From: Lachnospiraceae bacterium
GTDB lineage: Bacteria; Bacillota_A; Clostridia; Lachnospirales; Lachnospiraceae
Length of the DNA: 64,000 nt
Reading direction: 5' to 3'
Assembly: GCA_016287765.1 (NCBI GenBank)
Contig: JAEEWS010000007.1
Location: 1-64,000, forward strand
The translations under genes were made by a program, and so were the position numbers. This document shows positions 50,086-57,951 of the stretch, in pieces (positions within the stretch are counted from its first letter, which is position 1; each line of letters opens with the position of its first letter). Below the pieces are notes generated by a model that was given only the letters and a program-made list of their open reading frames with translations, made no database searches and was not told where the DNA came from.

Positions 50086-50428
50086 TTTTGATCCATTTTA
50101 CCTCTTCGCCCAAGATAGATATCACATCAAATCTCATGGGCAGTTCAAAGGACAGACCCTTGTATTTTAAATAGGTCATGGCTCCTTTTATAAGTTTCTT
50201 TTGCTTTGTACGGTCCACAGCCTCCTCGGGATAACCGTTTACCGTATTTTCCCGCATCTTTACTTCAATAAAACAGAGATATTCCTCACCCAGCCATTTT
50301 TCAACGGCTATGATATCGATCTCTCCGCCTTTAAAATAAAAATTTCTGTCAATTATCCTGCCACCCTCTTTAAGTATCCTTGAAACAGCCAGATCTTCAC
50401 CCGCTCTGCCCTTATCCCTGTTGTTCAT
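50069..50428 (-). CDS. yraN: YraN/UPF0102 nuclease-fold protein
   Basis: A 119-residue protein with the restriction-endonuclease-like fold of UPF0102: NRDKGRAGEDLAVSRIL, GGEIDIIAVE (the D and E of the nuclease motif) and FIEVKMRE (E-x-K). It is usually found next to rnhB, as here. Members may process nucleic acids but the target is unknown. Its start is one base after the FlhB-like gene stop. Confidence 0.9.
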   Translation of the reverse strand: MNNRDKGRAGEDLAVSRILKEGGRIIDRNFYFKGGEIDIIAVEKWLGEEYLCFIEVKMRENTVNGYPEEAVDRTKQKKLIKGAMTYLKYKGLSFELPMRFDVISILGEEVKWIKNAFTA

Positions 50429-50429
50429 T

Positions 50430-50723
50430 CTACCTCTTCTTTCCGAAAGCCGGTACCTTGTTCTCGGCTCTGTCCACCATTACAAGAACTTCTGCAACCA
50501 CTCCGTAAAGCTCCTCAGGGATATAATCTCCGATATCAAGCTTTGACAGTGTGCCTGCCAGCTTTTCGTCTTTGTGGATGGGAACTTCCTTTTCCTTGGC
50601 GGTTTCAATGATCTTTTCAGCCACATAACCTTTACCGGATGCTATGATCTGGGGGGCGGTCTCTCCGGGAACATATTCCAGAGCCACGGCAGTTTTCTGT
50701 TTTTCGTCTTTCTTATCCATCAT
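50430..50723 (-). CDS. FlhB C-terminal-like protein (YlqH type)
   Basis: A 97-residue protein similar to the cytoplasmic export-switch domain of FlhB/YscU (AVALEYVPGETAPQIIASGKG, then VPIHKDEKLAGTLSKLDIGDYIPEEL). It lacks FlhB's membrane part and the NPTH autocleavage motif. Bacillus YlqH, also next to rnhB, is the nearest parallel. No other flagellar gene is in the window, so a flagellar role is not certain. The start may be the first or the second ATG. Confidence 0.85.
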   Translation of the reverse strand: MMDKKDEKQKTAVALEYVPGETAPQIIASGKGYVAEKIIETAKEKEVPIHKDEKLAGTLSKLDIGDYIPEELYGVVAEVLVMVDRAENKVPAFGKKR

Positions 50724-50762
50724 ATAAATACCGGATCCGTAATTAATATTTTTTTAGCCGGA

Positions 50763-51518
50763 TCAAACAAAATTACCGATAAAAGAACGTCTGTGGATCT
50801 CACAGGGGCCGTATTTTTTAAGGGCTTCTATATGAGCCGCACTTCCGTAACCTTTATTGGAAGCAAAGTCATATTCGGGATATTTTTCGGATATATGCTC
50901 CATATATCTGTCTCTCGTAACCTTGGCGATGATGCTTGCTGAAGCAATGGAAAGGCTTTTGGCATCACCTTTTATGATAGGCACCTGCCTTATATCTATT
51001 CCCGGTATCTTAACCGCATCGTTAAGAAGAAGATCAGGTACGGGATCAAGCATGGAAACAGCTTTTCTCATGGCTTCATAAGTTGCCTGAAGGATGTTTA
51101 TCTCATCTATCCTTTCATTTGAAACAAAACCTATGCCGTAAGAAACCGCCTTTTCTATGATCTCCTCACTCAGTTCTTCTCTTTGTTTGGCCGTAAGCTT
51201 TTTTGAATCATTTACATAGAGGATCTTTAAGCCCTTGGGAAGGATAACTGCTCCTGCTACTACAGGTCCTGCAAGAGGGCCTCTTCCCACCTCGTCGATA
51301 CCGCATATGTATGCCATGTCAAAATACTTGTTTTCATATATCAACATGTTTTCGATGCGTTGTAATTCTTTAAGGTATTTATCCTTCTTTTTTTCTATAT
51401 CTTCGATTATCTTAATAACGCCTGCTCTGGTGTCACTTCCGTAGGCTTTGATAAACTCATCCGTATCTTCCGGTGAAAGAGTTTTTGCTTTTGCTCTGAT
51501 ATCCGATATACTTTCCAT
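50763..51518 (-). CDS. rnhB: Ribonuclease HII
   Basis: RNase HII removes ribonucleotides from DNA. The 251-residue protein has an N-terminal extension of about 70 residues with a helical, charged stretch, then the catalytic domain with GIDEVGRGPLAGPVV (Asp-Glu), the LLNDAVKIPG segment and IASASIIAKVTRDRYM. The extension also occurs in other Firmicutes RNase HII proteins. It follows rbgA by one base. Confidence 0.95.
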   Translation of the reverse strand: MESISDIRAKAKTLSPEDTDEFIKAYGSDTRAGVIKIIEDIEKKKDKYLKELQRIENMLIYENKYFDMAYICGIDEVGRGPLAGPVVAGAVILPKGLKILYVNDSKKLTAKQREELSEEIIEKAVSYGIGFVSNERIDEINILQATYEAMRKAVSMLDPVPDLLLNDAVKIPGIDIRQVPIIKGDAKSLSIASASIIAKVTRDRYMEHISEKYPEYDFASNKGYGSAAHIEALKKYGPCEIHRRSFIGNFV

Positions 51519-51519
51519 T

Positions 51520-52380
51520 TTATTCTTCCCGTTTAATATAGTCGCTGACCTTCTCCAGACTGATCTTTCCGAACTTGCCGCCTCTGAAATCGTCGGTCAC
51601 GGTAAAAGCCATACGGTCTGTATCGGGTTCTCCGCCTTTTTTCATACAAGCCTTTTTAAGGCATATATCATATAAAAGCTGCAGACTGTCTTCCTTTTCT
51701 TCCACTCCGTAACGGGCATTTACCGCTCCCGGATATTCCTTTACAAGGAATTCCAAAAGTTTTAATGCCAGTTCATTGGAATCAAGAAGATTTTCATTGA
51801 TGGAGCCTATCATAGCTATATGAAGTCCCACAGCCTTATCTTCAAATTTGGGCCATAATATGCCGGGAGTATCCAAAAGCTCCAGTTCTTTTGAAAGCCT
51901 GATCCACTGCTTACCCGTAGTGACTCCGGGCTTATCTCCGGTCTTGGTACATGCCTTTTTGGCATAAGAATTGATAAAAGTGGATTTTCCCACGTTGGGG
52001 ATGCCAAGGATCATGGCTCTTATGGGGCGATTTATCATGCCTCTTGCCTTATCTCTTTCGATCTTTTCCTTACAGGCCTCACGTACAACGTTCATTACCG
52101 GCTTAAGGTTACCGTTTCTTGCATTGGTAACAAGAACAAAATATCCTTTTTTCTCGTAATATTCCTTAAAGTCGGCAGTTCTTTTGTCATCTGCCATATC
52201 CGCTTTATTTAAGAGAAGGACTCTGGGTTTGTTGGCGGCGATCTCATCTATGTCCGGATTCTTTGATGAATATGGGATCCTTGCATCTATAAGCTCTATG
52301 ATCACGTCCACAAGTTTTAAACTGTCTTTTATCTCTCTTTTTGCTTTGGACATATGTCCGGGATACCATTGATATTCCAT
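51520..52380 (-). CDS. rbgA: Ribosome biogenesis GTPase YlqF/RbgA
   Basis: RbgA is a circularly permuted GTPase that acts late in 50S assembly. In this 286-residue protein G4 (LLNKADMAD, about 55-63) precedes G1 (GIPNVGKSTFIN, about 126-137) and G3 (DTPGILWPK, about 172), the hallmark of permutation. The start MEYQWYPGHMSKAKRE is typical. It lies two bases after lepB. Confidence 0.96.
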   Translation of the reverse strand: MEYQWYPGHMSKAKREIKDSLKLVDVIIELIDARIPYSSKNPDIDEIAANKPRVLLLNKADMADDKRTADFKEYYEKKGYFVLVTNARNGNLKPVMNVVREACKEKIERDKARGMINRPIRAMILGIPNVGKSTFINSYAKKACTKTGDKPGVTTGKQWIRLSKELELLDTPGILWPKFEDKAVGLHIAMIGSINENLLDSNELALKLLEFLVKEYPGAVNARYGVEEKEDSLQLLYDICLKKACMKKGGEPDTDRMAFTVTDDFRGGKFGKISLEKVSDYIKREE

Positions 52381-52382
52381 GC

Positions 52383-52967
52383 TTACCTCTGTTTCGTATT
52401 GATCTTTTTAATAAGTGCCGGAGACGGGGAAAGTCTGAAAAAAGCTTCACCAATTATATCTTCCCGTACCACGGGACCGATATTTGAAAATCTGGAATCT
52501 TCCGATGAATTTCTGTTGTCTCCAAGGACAAAAAACTCATTCTCCCCAAGGACAAAAGGGCTTTCCGCAAGTCCGGAAATCCTCATTTCATCGGTTTCCA
52601 CAGCTTCTTCGAATCTTTCACCGTTAACATAAACCCTTCCGCTTTTTATCTCTACGGTGTCTCCGGGAATTCCGATGACACGTTTCACATTGTTGTATGA
52701 ATGTTCATTGGAACCCTGGTTAAAAACGATAACGTCATTTCTGCGGGGATCATTTTGGGTATAAGAAAATTTGTTGATCAAAATAACATCACCATCGTTT
52801 AAAGTTCCTGACATGGAATCACCTACCATGACGGTCTTTGAAAGCGCATAAGTGATGATGAGCCAAGCGGCAAATATCACTGCGGAGGTTTCAAGGATCA
52901 ACAGCGCGATCTTTTTTATAAACTTCTTAATTTTTGAAGGTTTTTCATAAAGATACTCGTATGCCAT
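52383..52967 (-). CDS. lepB: Signal peptidase I
   Basis: The 194-residue type I signal peptidase has one transmembrane helix (about 19-42), the catalytic Ser S51 in VGDSMSGTL, catalytic Lys K95 in NNVKRVIGIPGD and the GDNRNSSEDSRF box. The ATG at 52967 is chosen because in-frame upstream codons run into the rplS terminator. No Shine-Dalgarno lies before this ATG; instead a promoter is placed so that the mRNA would start almost at the ATG. It precedes rbgA by two bases. Confidence 0.94.
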   Translation of the reverse strand: MAYEYLYEKPSKIKKFIKKIALLILETSAVIFAAWLIITYALSKTVMVGDSMSGTLNDGDVILINKFSYTQNDPRRNDVIVFNQGSNEHSYNNVKRVIGIPGDTVEIKSGRVYVNGERFEEAVETDEMRISGLAESPFVLGENEFFVLGDNRNSSEDSRFSNIGPVVREDIIGEAFFRLSPSPALIKKINTKQR

Positions 52968-52975
52968 AATAATTA

Positions 52976-53004
52976 ATTTTAATTGATTAGCCTGTTTTTG
53001 TAAA
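52976..53004 (-). promoter_or_regulatory. lepB promoter, nearly leaderless
   Basis: On the minus strand TTTACA (53004-52999), 17 bases, TAAAAT (52981-52976). Only eight bases separate the -10 from the lepB ATG, so transcription would begin one to three bases before it. Confidence 0.55.
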
Positions 53005-53009
53005 TAAGG

Positions 53010-53034
53010 AAAAAGGACAGGCAACAGCCTGTCC
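53010..53034 (-). terminator. Terminator after rplS
   Basis: On the minus strand GGACAGGC and GCCTGTCC form an eight-base GC-rich stem with a TGTT loop followed by TTTTT. It ends the trmD-rplS transcript. Confidence 0.9.
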
Positions 53035-53053
53035 CTTAAATGTCGGTTTGTTA

Positions 53054-53401
53054 TTATATAATAACTTCCTTAACCTTAGCGCTCTTACCTTTTCTGTCAC
53101 GAAGGTAGTTAAGCTTAGCACGTCTAGCCTTACCTGCTCTGATAACTTCAACCTTCTCAACGCTGGGAGCATTGAGGGGCCAAGTCTTCTCTACGCCGAT
53201 ACCGTTAGAGCTCTTTCTTACTGTGAAAGTCTCTCTGATCCCTGCGTGCTGCTTCTTAAGCACTGTTCCCTCGAAGATCTGTGTTCTTACACGGTTTCCT
53301 TCCCTTACCTTAGCGTATACCTTTACAGTATCGCCTACGTTGAAAGAAGGCTTCTCTTCTTTTAACTGAGCTGCTTCGATCTCTCTGATAATGTCGTTCA
53401 T
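53054..53401 (-). CDS. rplS: 50S ribosomal protein L19
   Basis: The 115-residue L19 has the expected features: [37 protein letters not shown] and the basic [20 protein letters not shown] tail. A strong GGAGG site precedes the ATG. It has its own promoter and leader apart from trmD, and ends at a strong terminator. Confidence 0.98.
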   Translation of the reverse strand: MNDIIREIEAAQLKEEKPSFNVGDTVKVYAKVREGNRVRTQIFEGTVLKKQHAGIRETFTVRKSSNGIGVEKTWPLNAPSVEKVEVIRAGKARRAKLNYLRDRKGKSAKVKEVII

Positions 53402-53476
53402 TTTACGACCTCCTTTTATATTAAGCCGTTCTTACTCAGTGCATCTGACAGCGGACCGACTTTTTCATGCCGAGAT
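53402..53476 (-). ncRNA. L19 leader (possible autoregulatory RNA)
   Basis: The 75 bases between promoter and rplS hold GGTCCGCTGTCAG and nearby sequence that could fold. Position matches the known L19 ribosomal leader class in Firmicutes; I could not confirm the conserved core. Confidence 0.35.
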
Positions 53477-53505
53477 ATTATAATACCGAATTGTATTAAT
53501 TGCAA
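53477..53505 (-). promoter_or_regulatory. rplS promoter
   Basis: On the minus strand TTGCAA (53505-53500), 17 bases, perfect TATAAT (53482-53477). It lies in the trmD-rplS gap, giving rplS independent transcription. Confidence 0.75.
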
Positions 53506-53532
53506 GTACATTTTTAAAAAATCTTGAATTGA

Positions 53533-54210
53533 TCAAATCAAAAGATCCGGCCGGTACTTTTTTGTTCTTTCAACAGATTGCTCCTTCTTCCACTTTTCCA
53601 CATTAGCATGATGCCCGGAAAGAAGGACCTCCGGAACCTTCATTCCTCGGTACTCTTCGGGACGTGTGTATTGCGGATGTTCCAGAAGATTATCGTTAAA
53701 GCTTTCATAAACAGCGGAATCCTCATTGTTAAGAACTCCCGGAACAAGCCTGGAAATCGTATCCATCATCACCATGGCAGGCAGTTCTCCGCCTGTAAGG
53801 ACATAATCTCCGATGGTATAAAAATCCGGCTTGATGATCTCTAAAGCTCTTTCATCTATTCCTTCATAGTGACCGCAAATAAAAATAAGATCTTCTTCCT
53901 TTGCCAGTTCTTTTGCTGCGTTCTGATCGAATTTCTTACCCCAGGGAGTAAGATATATGGTCTTAGGCTGTTTATTCAGTCCGGAACAGATGTGTTCCCA
54001 GGTCCTTACCACAGGATCTGCAGCCATAAGCATACCTGCCCCGCCGCCATAGGGATAATCATCCACCTTACGATGTTTATCCAGAGTAAAATCCCGGATA
54101 TTTACTGCAGAGATTTTTAATATTCCTTTTTCAACGGCTCTTCCGATGATGCTCTCATTCATACAGGAATCGATCATATCGGGAAAGAGAGTCATAACAT
54201 AAAAATTCAT
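53533..54210 (-). CDS. trmD: tRNA (guanine37-N1)-methyltransferase
   Basis: TrmD methylates G37 of tRNAs with 36-GG. The 225-residue SPOUT enzyme has [10 protein letters not shown] at the start, [31 protein letters not shown] and the trefoil-knot region [15 protein letters not shown]. It follows rimM by 12 bases in the rpsP-khpA-rimM-trmD-rplS order standard for Firmicutes. Confidence 0.97.
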   Translation of the reverse strand: MNFYVMTLFPDMIDSCMNESIIGRAVEKGILKISAVNIRDFTLDKHRKVDDYPYGGGAGMLMAADPVVRTWEHICSGLNKQPKTIYLTPWGKKFDQNAAKELAKEEDLIFICGHYEGIDERALEIIKPDFYTIGDYVLTGGELPAMVMMDTISRLVPGVLNNEDSAVYESFNDNLLEHPQYTRPEEYRGMKVPEVLLSGHHANVEKWKKEQSVERTKKYRPDLLI

Positions 54211-54222
54211 AGGCCCTCGTTT

Positions 54223-54747
54223 TTAATCAAGGATCCCGGGAAGAAAATGCACAGTTATCTTCTTCTCTTCAAGGGAAACCCTGATATTGCAATCTTTAAT
54301 GGCAGGGATAAGTATTTCCTTACCGTTTTTGGTTTTAGCCAGATAAACATCATTTGATGCGGTCTGAAGCACTTCCGTCAGCTTTCCGACAGATGCTTCG
54401 GGTTTTTCCTCATCAAAGACTTCAAGTCCTATAAGGTCATATATATAATATTCCCCTTCGTTAAGAGGAATGGCATTTTCACGTGTTACAAGAAGATCCA
54501 TCTGTTTCCAGCGTTCCACATCGTTTATTGAATCTATGCCTTTAAACTTTAAAATGGCAAGATTCTTAAAGTATTTTACGCCTTCCACTTCAAGTTCCTT
54601 AAGCTCTTTTCCCGTATCCAGAAAAACCTGCTTAAGGTTGTCGAATCTCTTAAGATCTTCGGTGGTGGGATAAACCTTCACTTCACCCCTTATGCCGTGT
54701 GTGTTTGATATCACACCGACTCTCAGCATTTCTTCTTTGTTTGCCAA
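54223..54747 (-). CDS. rimM: Ribosome maturation factor RimM
   Basis: RimM binds S19 and helps 30S head maturation. The 174-residue protein has the RimM core [22 protein letters not shown] and a PRC-barrel C-terminus ([15 protein letters not shown], then [21 protein letters not shown]). I choose the TTG at 54747 because AAGGAG lies six bases before it; an ATG six codons later lacks such a site, and a longer frame to 54813 is unlikely. Located between khpA and trmD. Confidence 0.93.
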   Translation of the reverse strand: MANKEEMLRVGVISNTHGIRGEVKVYPTTEDLKRFDNLKQVFLDTGKELKELEVEGVKYFKNLAILKFKGIDSINDVERWKQMDLLVTRENAIPLNEGEYYIYDLIGLEVFDEEKPEASVGKLTEVLQTASNDVYLAKTKNGKEILIPAIKDCNIRVSLEEKKITVHFLPGILD

Positions 54748-54818
54748 AGTCTTCTCCTTCTTCCTGCTCTTATTGCAAGAACGGCGCATGCTTAAAGAAT
54801 AAACATGCGCCAAAAGTC

Positions 54819-55052
54819 TTACTGTAAAATTTCTACAATCACCTTTTTGTCATCCTTCGCAGAAGCGGCCTTAACCACTGTACGAATGGACTTTGCGATG
54901 CGTCCCTGCTTTCCGATAACTTTACCCATATCGGATTCAGCTACCTTAAGGGAAACAACCAGCGCTTTTTCGGTGTCCTCTTCGGTTACAACAACCTCAG
55001 AGGGATTGTCAACCAATGCCTTGGCAATGGTTTCAACAAGCTCTCTCATCAT
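54819..55052 (-). CDS. khpA: KH-domain RNA-binding protein KhpA
   Basis: The 77-residue protein is almost a single KH domain ([28 protein letters not shown], with the GKQG loop). KhpA (YlqC) pairs with KhpB/EloR in Gram-positive species and affects cell elongation. Its place between rpsP and rimM is conserved. Confidence 0.95.
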   Translation of the reverse strand: MMRELVETIAKALVDNPSEVVVTEEDTEKALVVSLKVAESDMGKVIGKQGRIAKSIRTVVKAASAKDDKKVIVEILQ

Positions 55053-55082
55053 GATGCCAACCCTCCCGCTGATCGAAACAAA

Positions 55083-55325
55083 TTATTTGTTAATTCCAGC
55101 CTTCTTGAAAAGGTTAGCAACTGTCTGAGTGGGCTGTGCTCCGTTGGAGATCCACTGCTTTGCAGCATCTGCGTCTACGTTGAATGCTGCGGGCTCCTTT
55201 GTAGGATCATAAGTACCGATCTCAGCGATGAAACGGCCGTTACGAGGTGCTCTCTCGTCTGCAACTACGATTCTGTAGAAAGGATTCTTCTTTTCTCCGA
55301 CTCTCCTAAGTCTGATCTTAACCAT
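55083..55325 (-). CDS. rpsP: 30S ribosomal protein S16
   Basis: The 80-residue S16 starts [20 protein letters not shown] and has [26 protein letters not shown] site precedes the ATG. It follows ffh after a 236-base gap and begins the rpsP-khpA-rimM-trmD group. Confidence 0.98.
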   Translation of the reverse strand: MVKIRLRRVGEKKNPFYRIVVADERAPRNGRFIAEIGTYDPTKEPAAFNVDADAAKQWISNGAQPTQTVANLFKKAGINK

Positions 55326-55561
55326 GGTAATTTCCTCCGTAAAATATATTGATTAATAAATTTATTTATGAATATCCTTATTGATATTGCATACTGTTTA
55401 AATAGTACATCGGTTATAAAATAACCGGACCCAATGCTTGCCTGTTTACCCGACTGCCCGTACATGAAAGCCTCGGAGTAGCCCGCTACACCTGCGTTTT
55501 CAAGCACGTGCATTCGAGCAAACATTCTGCGCATTAGTCCATTTATTTTAAAACCGCTGTA
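55326..55561 (-). other. Structured gap between ffh and rpsP
   Basis: No gene is apparent. The minus strand can pair AATGTTTGC (55526-55518) with GCAAGCATT (55441-55433, one G-U), enclosing a small GTAGC/GCTAC hairpin (55489-55478 region). A separate CGGTTAT/ATAACCG hairpin lies at about 55411-55427. It may be an unknown RNA or leader; the short SRP RNA consensus is not present. Confidence 0.35.
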
Positions 55562-56923
55562 CTAGAACGGAAAACCGCCCTTTTTGCCGAAACCGCCGGG
55601 CATCATAGGCATTTTGCCGTGCTTATTGCCCATCATTCCTTTAAGCTGTTTCATCATCTGCTTCTGTCCTTCAACCTGTTTTACAAGCCTGTTGACTTCG
55701 GCCACATCAACTCCCGCTCCCTTGGCTATCCTTCTTTTTCTGGAAGGGTTCATGATCTTGGGATTGGATCTTTCTTCTGCCGTCATGGAATTTATGATAG
55801 CTACAACAGGTTTAAACATATCATCGTCCAGTTCGGCATTTTTAAGCGCTCCCATTCCCGGAAGCATGCCCATGATGCTTTTGATACCGCCCATTTTTTT
55901 CATCTGTTTGATCTGTTCAAGATAGTCGTTGTAGTCGAACTCGGCTTTCTTAAACTTTCTGGCCATTTCCTTGGCTTTCTCTTCATCAACCGCAGCCTGA
56001 GCTTTTTCGATAAGGGAAAGGACATCTCCCATGCCCAGGATCCTGTTGGCCATTCTGTCCGGATGGAAAGGCTCCAGATCTTCCACCTTTTCTCCCATGC
56101 CCGCAAAGATAACGGGAAGTCCGGTAACGGCTTTTACGGAAAGGGCCGCACCGCCTCTGGTATCGCCATCCAGCTTTGTGAGGATGACACCGGTCAAAGG
56201 AAGCTTTTCATTAAAGGTTTCGGCCACGTTGACCGCATCCTGACCTGTCATGGCATCTACGGTAAGAAGCGAATTTGTAATGGGATACTTTTCGGTAATC
56301 TCCACCAATTCGTTCATCATGGCTTCATCCACCTGTAAACGACCGGCTGTATCTATGATAACAAAGTTCAATTTGTTTTCCGATGCATATTTAAAGGCTG
56401 CGTCAACAATCTCTATGGGCTTCTTTTCCGTTCCCATTTCAAAGACAGGAACTCCCACCTTTTCACCGTTTACCTTTAGCTGTTCGATGGCTGCGGGACG
56501 ATAAACGTCACAGGCAACCAGTAAGGGCTTTTTGCCCTTGTTCTTATATATGGCTGCAAGCTTTGCCGCTGTTGTGGTTTTACCTGCACCCTGAAGACCG
56601 CACATCATTACGGATGTGATCTCATTTGCGGGGAGGAACTTGAGCTCGGCGTTTTCGGAACCCATAAGGTTTATGAGTTCTTCATTTACTATCTTTACCA
56701 CCGTCTGTCCGGGTGTAAGGGAATTAAGTACATCCTCGCCGACAGCTCTTTCCGAAACGCTTGCCACAAAGTTTTTTACGACTTTAAAGTTTACATCTGC
56801 TTCCAAAAGAGCCATTTTGATCTCTTTCATAGCAGTTTTTACATCGTTTTCCGAAAGTCGTCCTTTTCCGCGAAGTCCCTTAAATACATTTTGAAGTTTT
56901 TCGGATAATGATTCAAATGCCAT
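55562..56923 (-). CDS. ffh: Signal recognition particle protein Ffh
   Basis: Ffh is the SRP54 GTPase that binds signal sequences and SRP RNA. The 453-residue protein has the N domain, a G domain with GLQGAGKTTTAAKLA (about 105-119), DTAGRLQVDEAM and TKLDGDTRGGAAL, and a Met-rich M domain ending in GGFGKKGGFPF. It overlaps ylxM by 11 bases, the standard ylxM-ffh pair. Confidence 0.98.
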   Translation of the reverse strand: MAFESLSEKLQNVFKGLRGKGRLSENDVKTAMKEIKMALLEADVNFKVVKNFVASVSERAVGEDVLNSLTPGQTVVKIVNEELINLMGSENAELKFLPANEITSVMMCGLQGAGKTTTAAKLAAIYKNKGKKPLLVACDVYRPAAIEQLKVNGEKVGVPVFEMGTEKKPIEIVDAAFKYASENKLNFVIIDTAGRLQVDEAMMNELVEITEKYPITNSLLTVDAMTGQDAVNVAETFNEKLPLTGVILTKLDGDTRGGAALSVKAVTGLPVIFAGMGEKVEDLEPFHPDRMANRILGMGDVLSLIEKAQAAVDEEKAKEMARKFKKAEFDYNDYLEQIKQMKKMGGIKSIMGMLPGMGALKNAELDDDMFKPVVAIINSMTAEERSNPKIMNPSRKRRIAKGAGVDVAEVNRLVKQVEGQKQMMKQLKGMMGNKHGKMPMMPGGFGKKGGFPF

Positions 56924-57257
56924 TTTTCTTGATCTCTTGTATTAATTCCGTGATCCTTTTGCCCTTATCCCCTTTAATGCTTTCGGCGATAGAAGCTATC
57001 TCATCACAGATCCTTGATGCTGTTTTGTATTTTTCTGCAAGATGTAACGCATTTTCATAGTTCAAAAGACTTTTTTCACTGTTTTTGATCGCATCGAAAA
57101 CGCCCTGTCTGGAAATCCCTTCGTTCTCGGCCACTTCCGCCAGAGAAAGATCGTTTAAGATGTAATCGTTAAATATATGCTTTTTTCTTTCGCTGAGCAG
57201 GTCACCGTAAAAATCAAATAGGATGGACAGCTCATAGGCTTTCTCAAGATGTTCCAT
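56913..57257 (-). CDS. ylxM: YlxM-type helix-turn-helix protein
   Basis: The 114-residue protein has a sigma-like helix-turn-helix (LNDLSLAEVAENEGISRQGVFDAIKNSEK) and a C-terminal coiled coil. YlxM proteins are linked to ffh in Firmicutes and modulate SRP function in streptococci; a direct DNA target has not been shown. It overlaps ffh. Confidence 0.93.
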   Translation of the reverse strand: MEHLEKAYELSILFDFYGDLLSERKKHIFNDYILNDLSLAEVAENEGISRQGVFDAIKNSEKSLLNYENALHLAEKYKTASRICDEIASIAESIKGDKGKRITELIQEIKKNGI

Positions 57258-57330
57258 TTTTCTGCTCTATATGATACGTTTACATTTGAAGACTGTAAAG
57301 TAATTTACTTGCCAGCTTTGCAGCCGTGTT

Positions 57331-57359
57331 ATAATATCACAAGAAAAAAAGCCTGTCAA
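57331..57359 (-). promoter_or_regulatory. ylxM-ffh promoter inside a terminator
   Basis: On the minus strand TTGACA (57359-57354), 17 bases, TATTAT (57336-57331), with TGA before the -10 as an extended element. The -35 is part of the ribF terminator stem and the spacer is its T-run. Confidence 0.8.
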
Positions 57360-57378
57360 GTGTTTTTCCTTACAGGCT
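57344..57378 (-). terminator. Terminator after the ribF-like gene
   Basis: On the minus strand AGCCTGTAAG pairs with CTTGACAGGCT (one bulged G), followed by seven T. It ends the long nusA-infB-truB transcript. Its 3' arm contains the -35 of the next operon. Confidence 0.85.
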
Positions 57379-57383
57379 GTAAT

Positions 57384-57926
57384 TTATTTGCCAAGCATAG
57401 CTTCGGCCTTTTTATAATTATTTTTTTTAAGTTCTTCCCTTATTCTTGAACTTGAAACAGGACTTCCTTCAAACTCTTCCCGTTTAATGACTGTAAGCTT
57501 AAAATCCAGGTCATTTGAAAGCTTTTTAAGAAGGTTGATATCACCCTCTCTGTTTTTACCGAACCTGAAATCGTCGCCAACCACCAGAAGCTTACAATTT
57601 AATCCTTTAACAAGGATGTCTTTTACAAAATTCTCCGGAGAAATAGAGGCTGTCTTGGAATCAAAGGGAAAAAGGATCATTTTCTCTATTCCCAGATCTT
57701 CAAATCTTTTTTCCTTTTCTTCCTCGGAAAGTATCCTGTTATCACTTTCCAGGATATTATTGTCTTTAAGGATATCAAAGGTAAAAACACAAGACTCAAG
57801 ACTTCCCTTTTCCTTTAACAACGTTTCAAGTAATTTTTGGTGTCCGATATGAACACCGTCAAACTTTCCCACTGTTACAGCAGTTCCCGGGGAAGAAAAA
57901 TTTTTCAGATCTTTGATAACGATCAT
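57384..57926 (-). CDS. ribF: FAD synthetase domain of RibF, riboflavin kinase domain missing
   Basis: The 180-residue protein matches the N-terminal FMN adenylyltransferase half of RibF: GKFDGVHIGHQKLL (nucleotidyltransferase motif), GDDFRFGKNREG and SSSRIREELKKNNYKKAEAMLG. The chain ends at AEAMLGK, exactly where bifunctional RibF enters its riboflavin kinase domain, and a terminator follows within a few bases. It should make FAD from FMN but not FMN from riboflavin. ATG 57926 matches the usual RibF start; a longer frame overlaps truB. Confidence 0.88.
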   Translation of the reverse strand: MIVIKDLKNFSSPGTAVTVGKFDGVHIGHQKLLETLLKEKGSLESCVFTFDILKDNNILESDNRILSEEEKEKRFEDLGIEKMILFPFDSKTASISPENFVKDILVKGLNCKLLVVGDDFRFGKNREGDINLLKKLSNDLDFKLTVIKREEFEGSPVSSSRIREELKKNNYKKAEAMLGK

Positions 57927-57951
57927 GAGATCATCTCCTAAATAATTAAGA

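Noticed and set aside
50430..50723. FlhB-like gene as evidence of a flagellar operon
   Set aside because: Only the C-terminal switch domain is present, no other flagellar genes are near, and the rnhB linkage fits the YlqH group.
52968..53024. Longer lepB start at 53024
   Set aside because: It lies inside the rplS terminator hairpin and adds residues not typical of signal peptidase I.
55265..55534. 89-codon minus-strand frame covering the ffh-rpsP gap
   Set aside because: It runs into rpsP in another frame, has no ribosome-binding site and no recognisable pattern.
55326..55561. Gap between ffh and rpsP as the SRP (4.5S) RNA gene
   Set aside because: The conserved SRP RNA core around GGAAGGAAGCAGC is absent.
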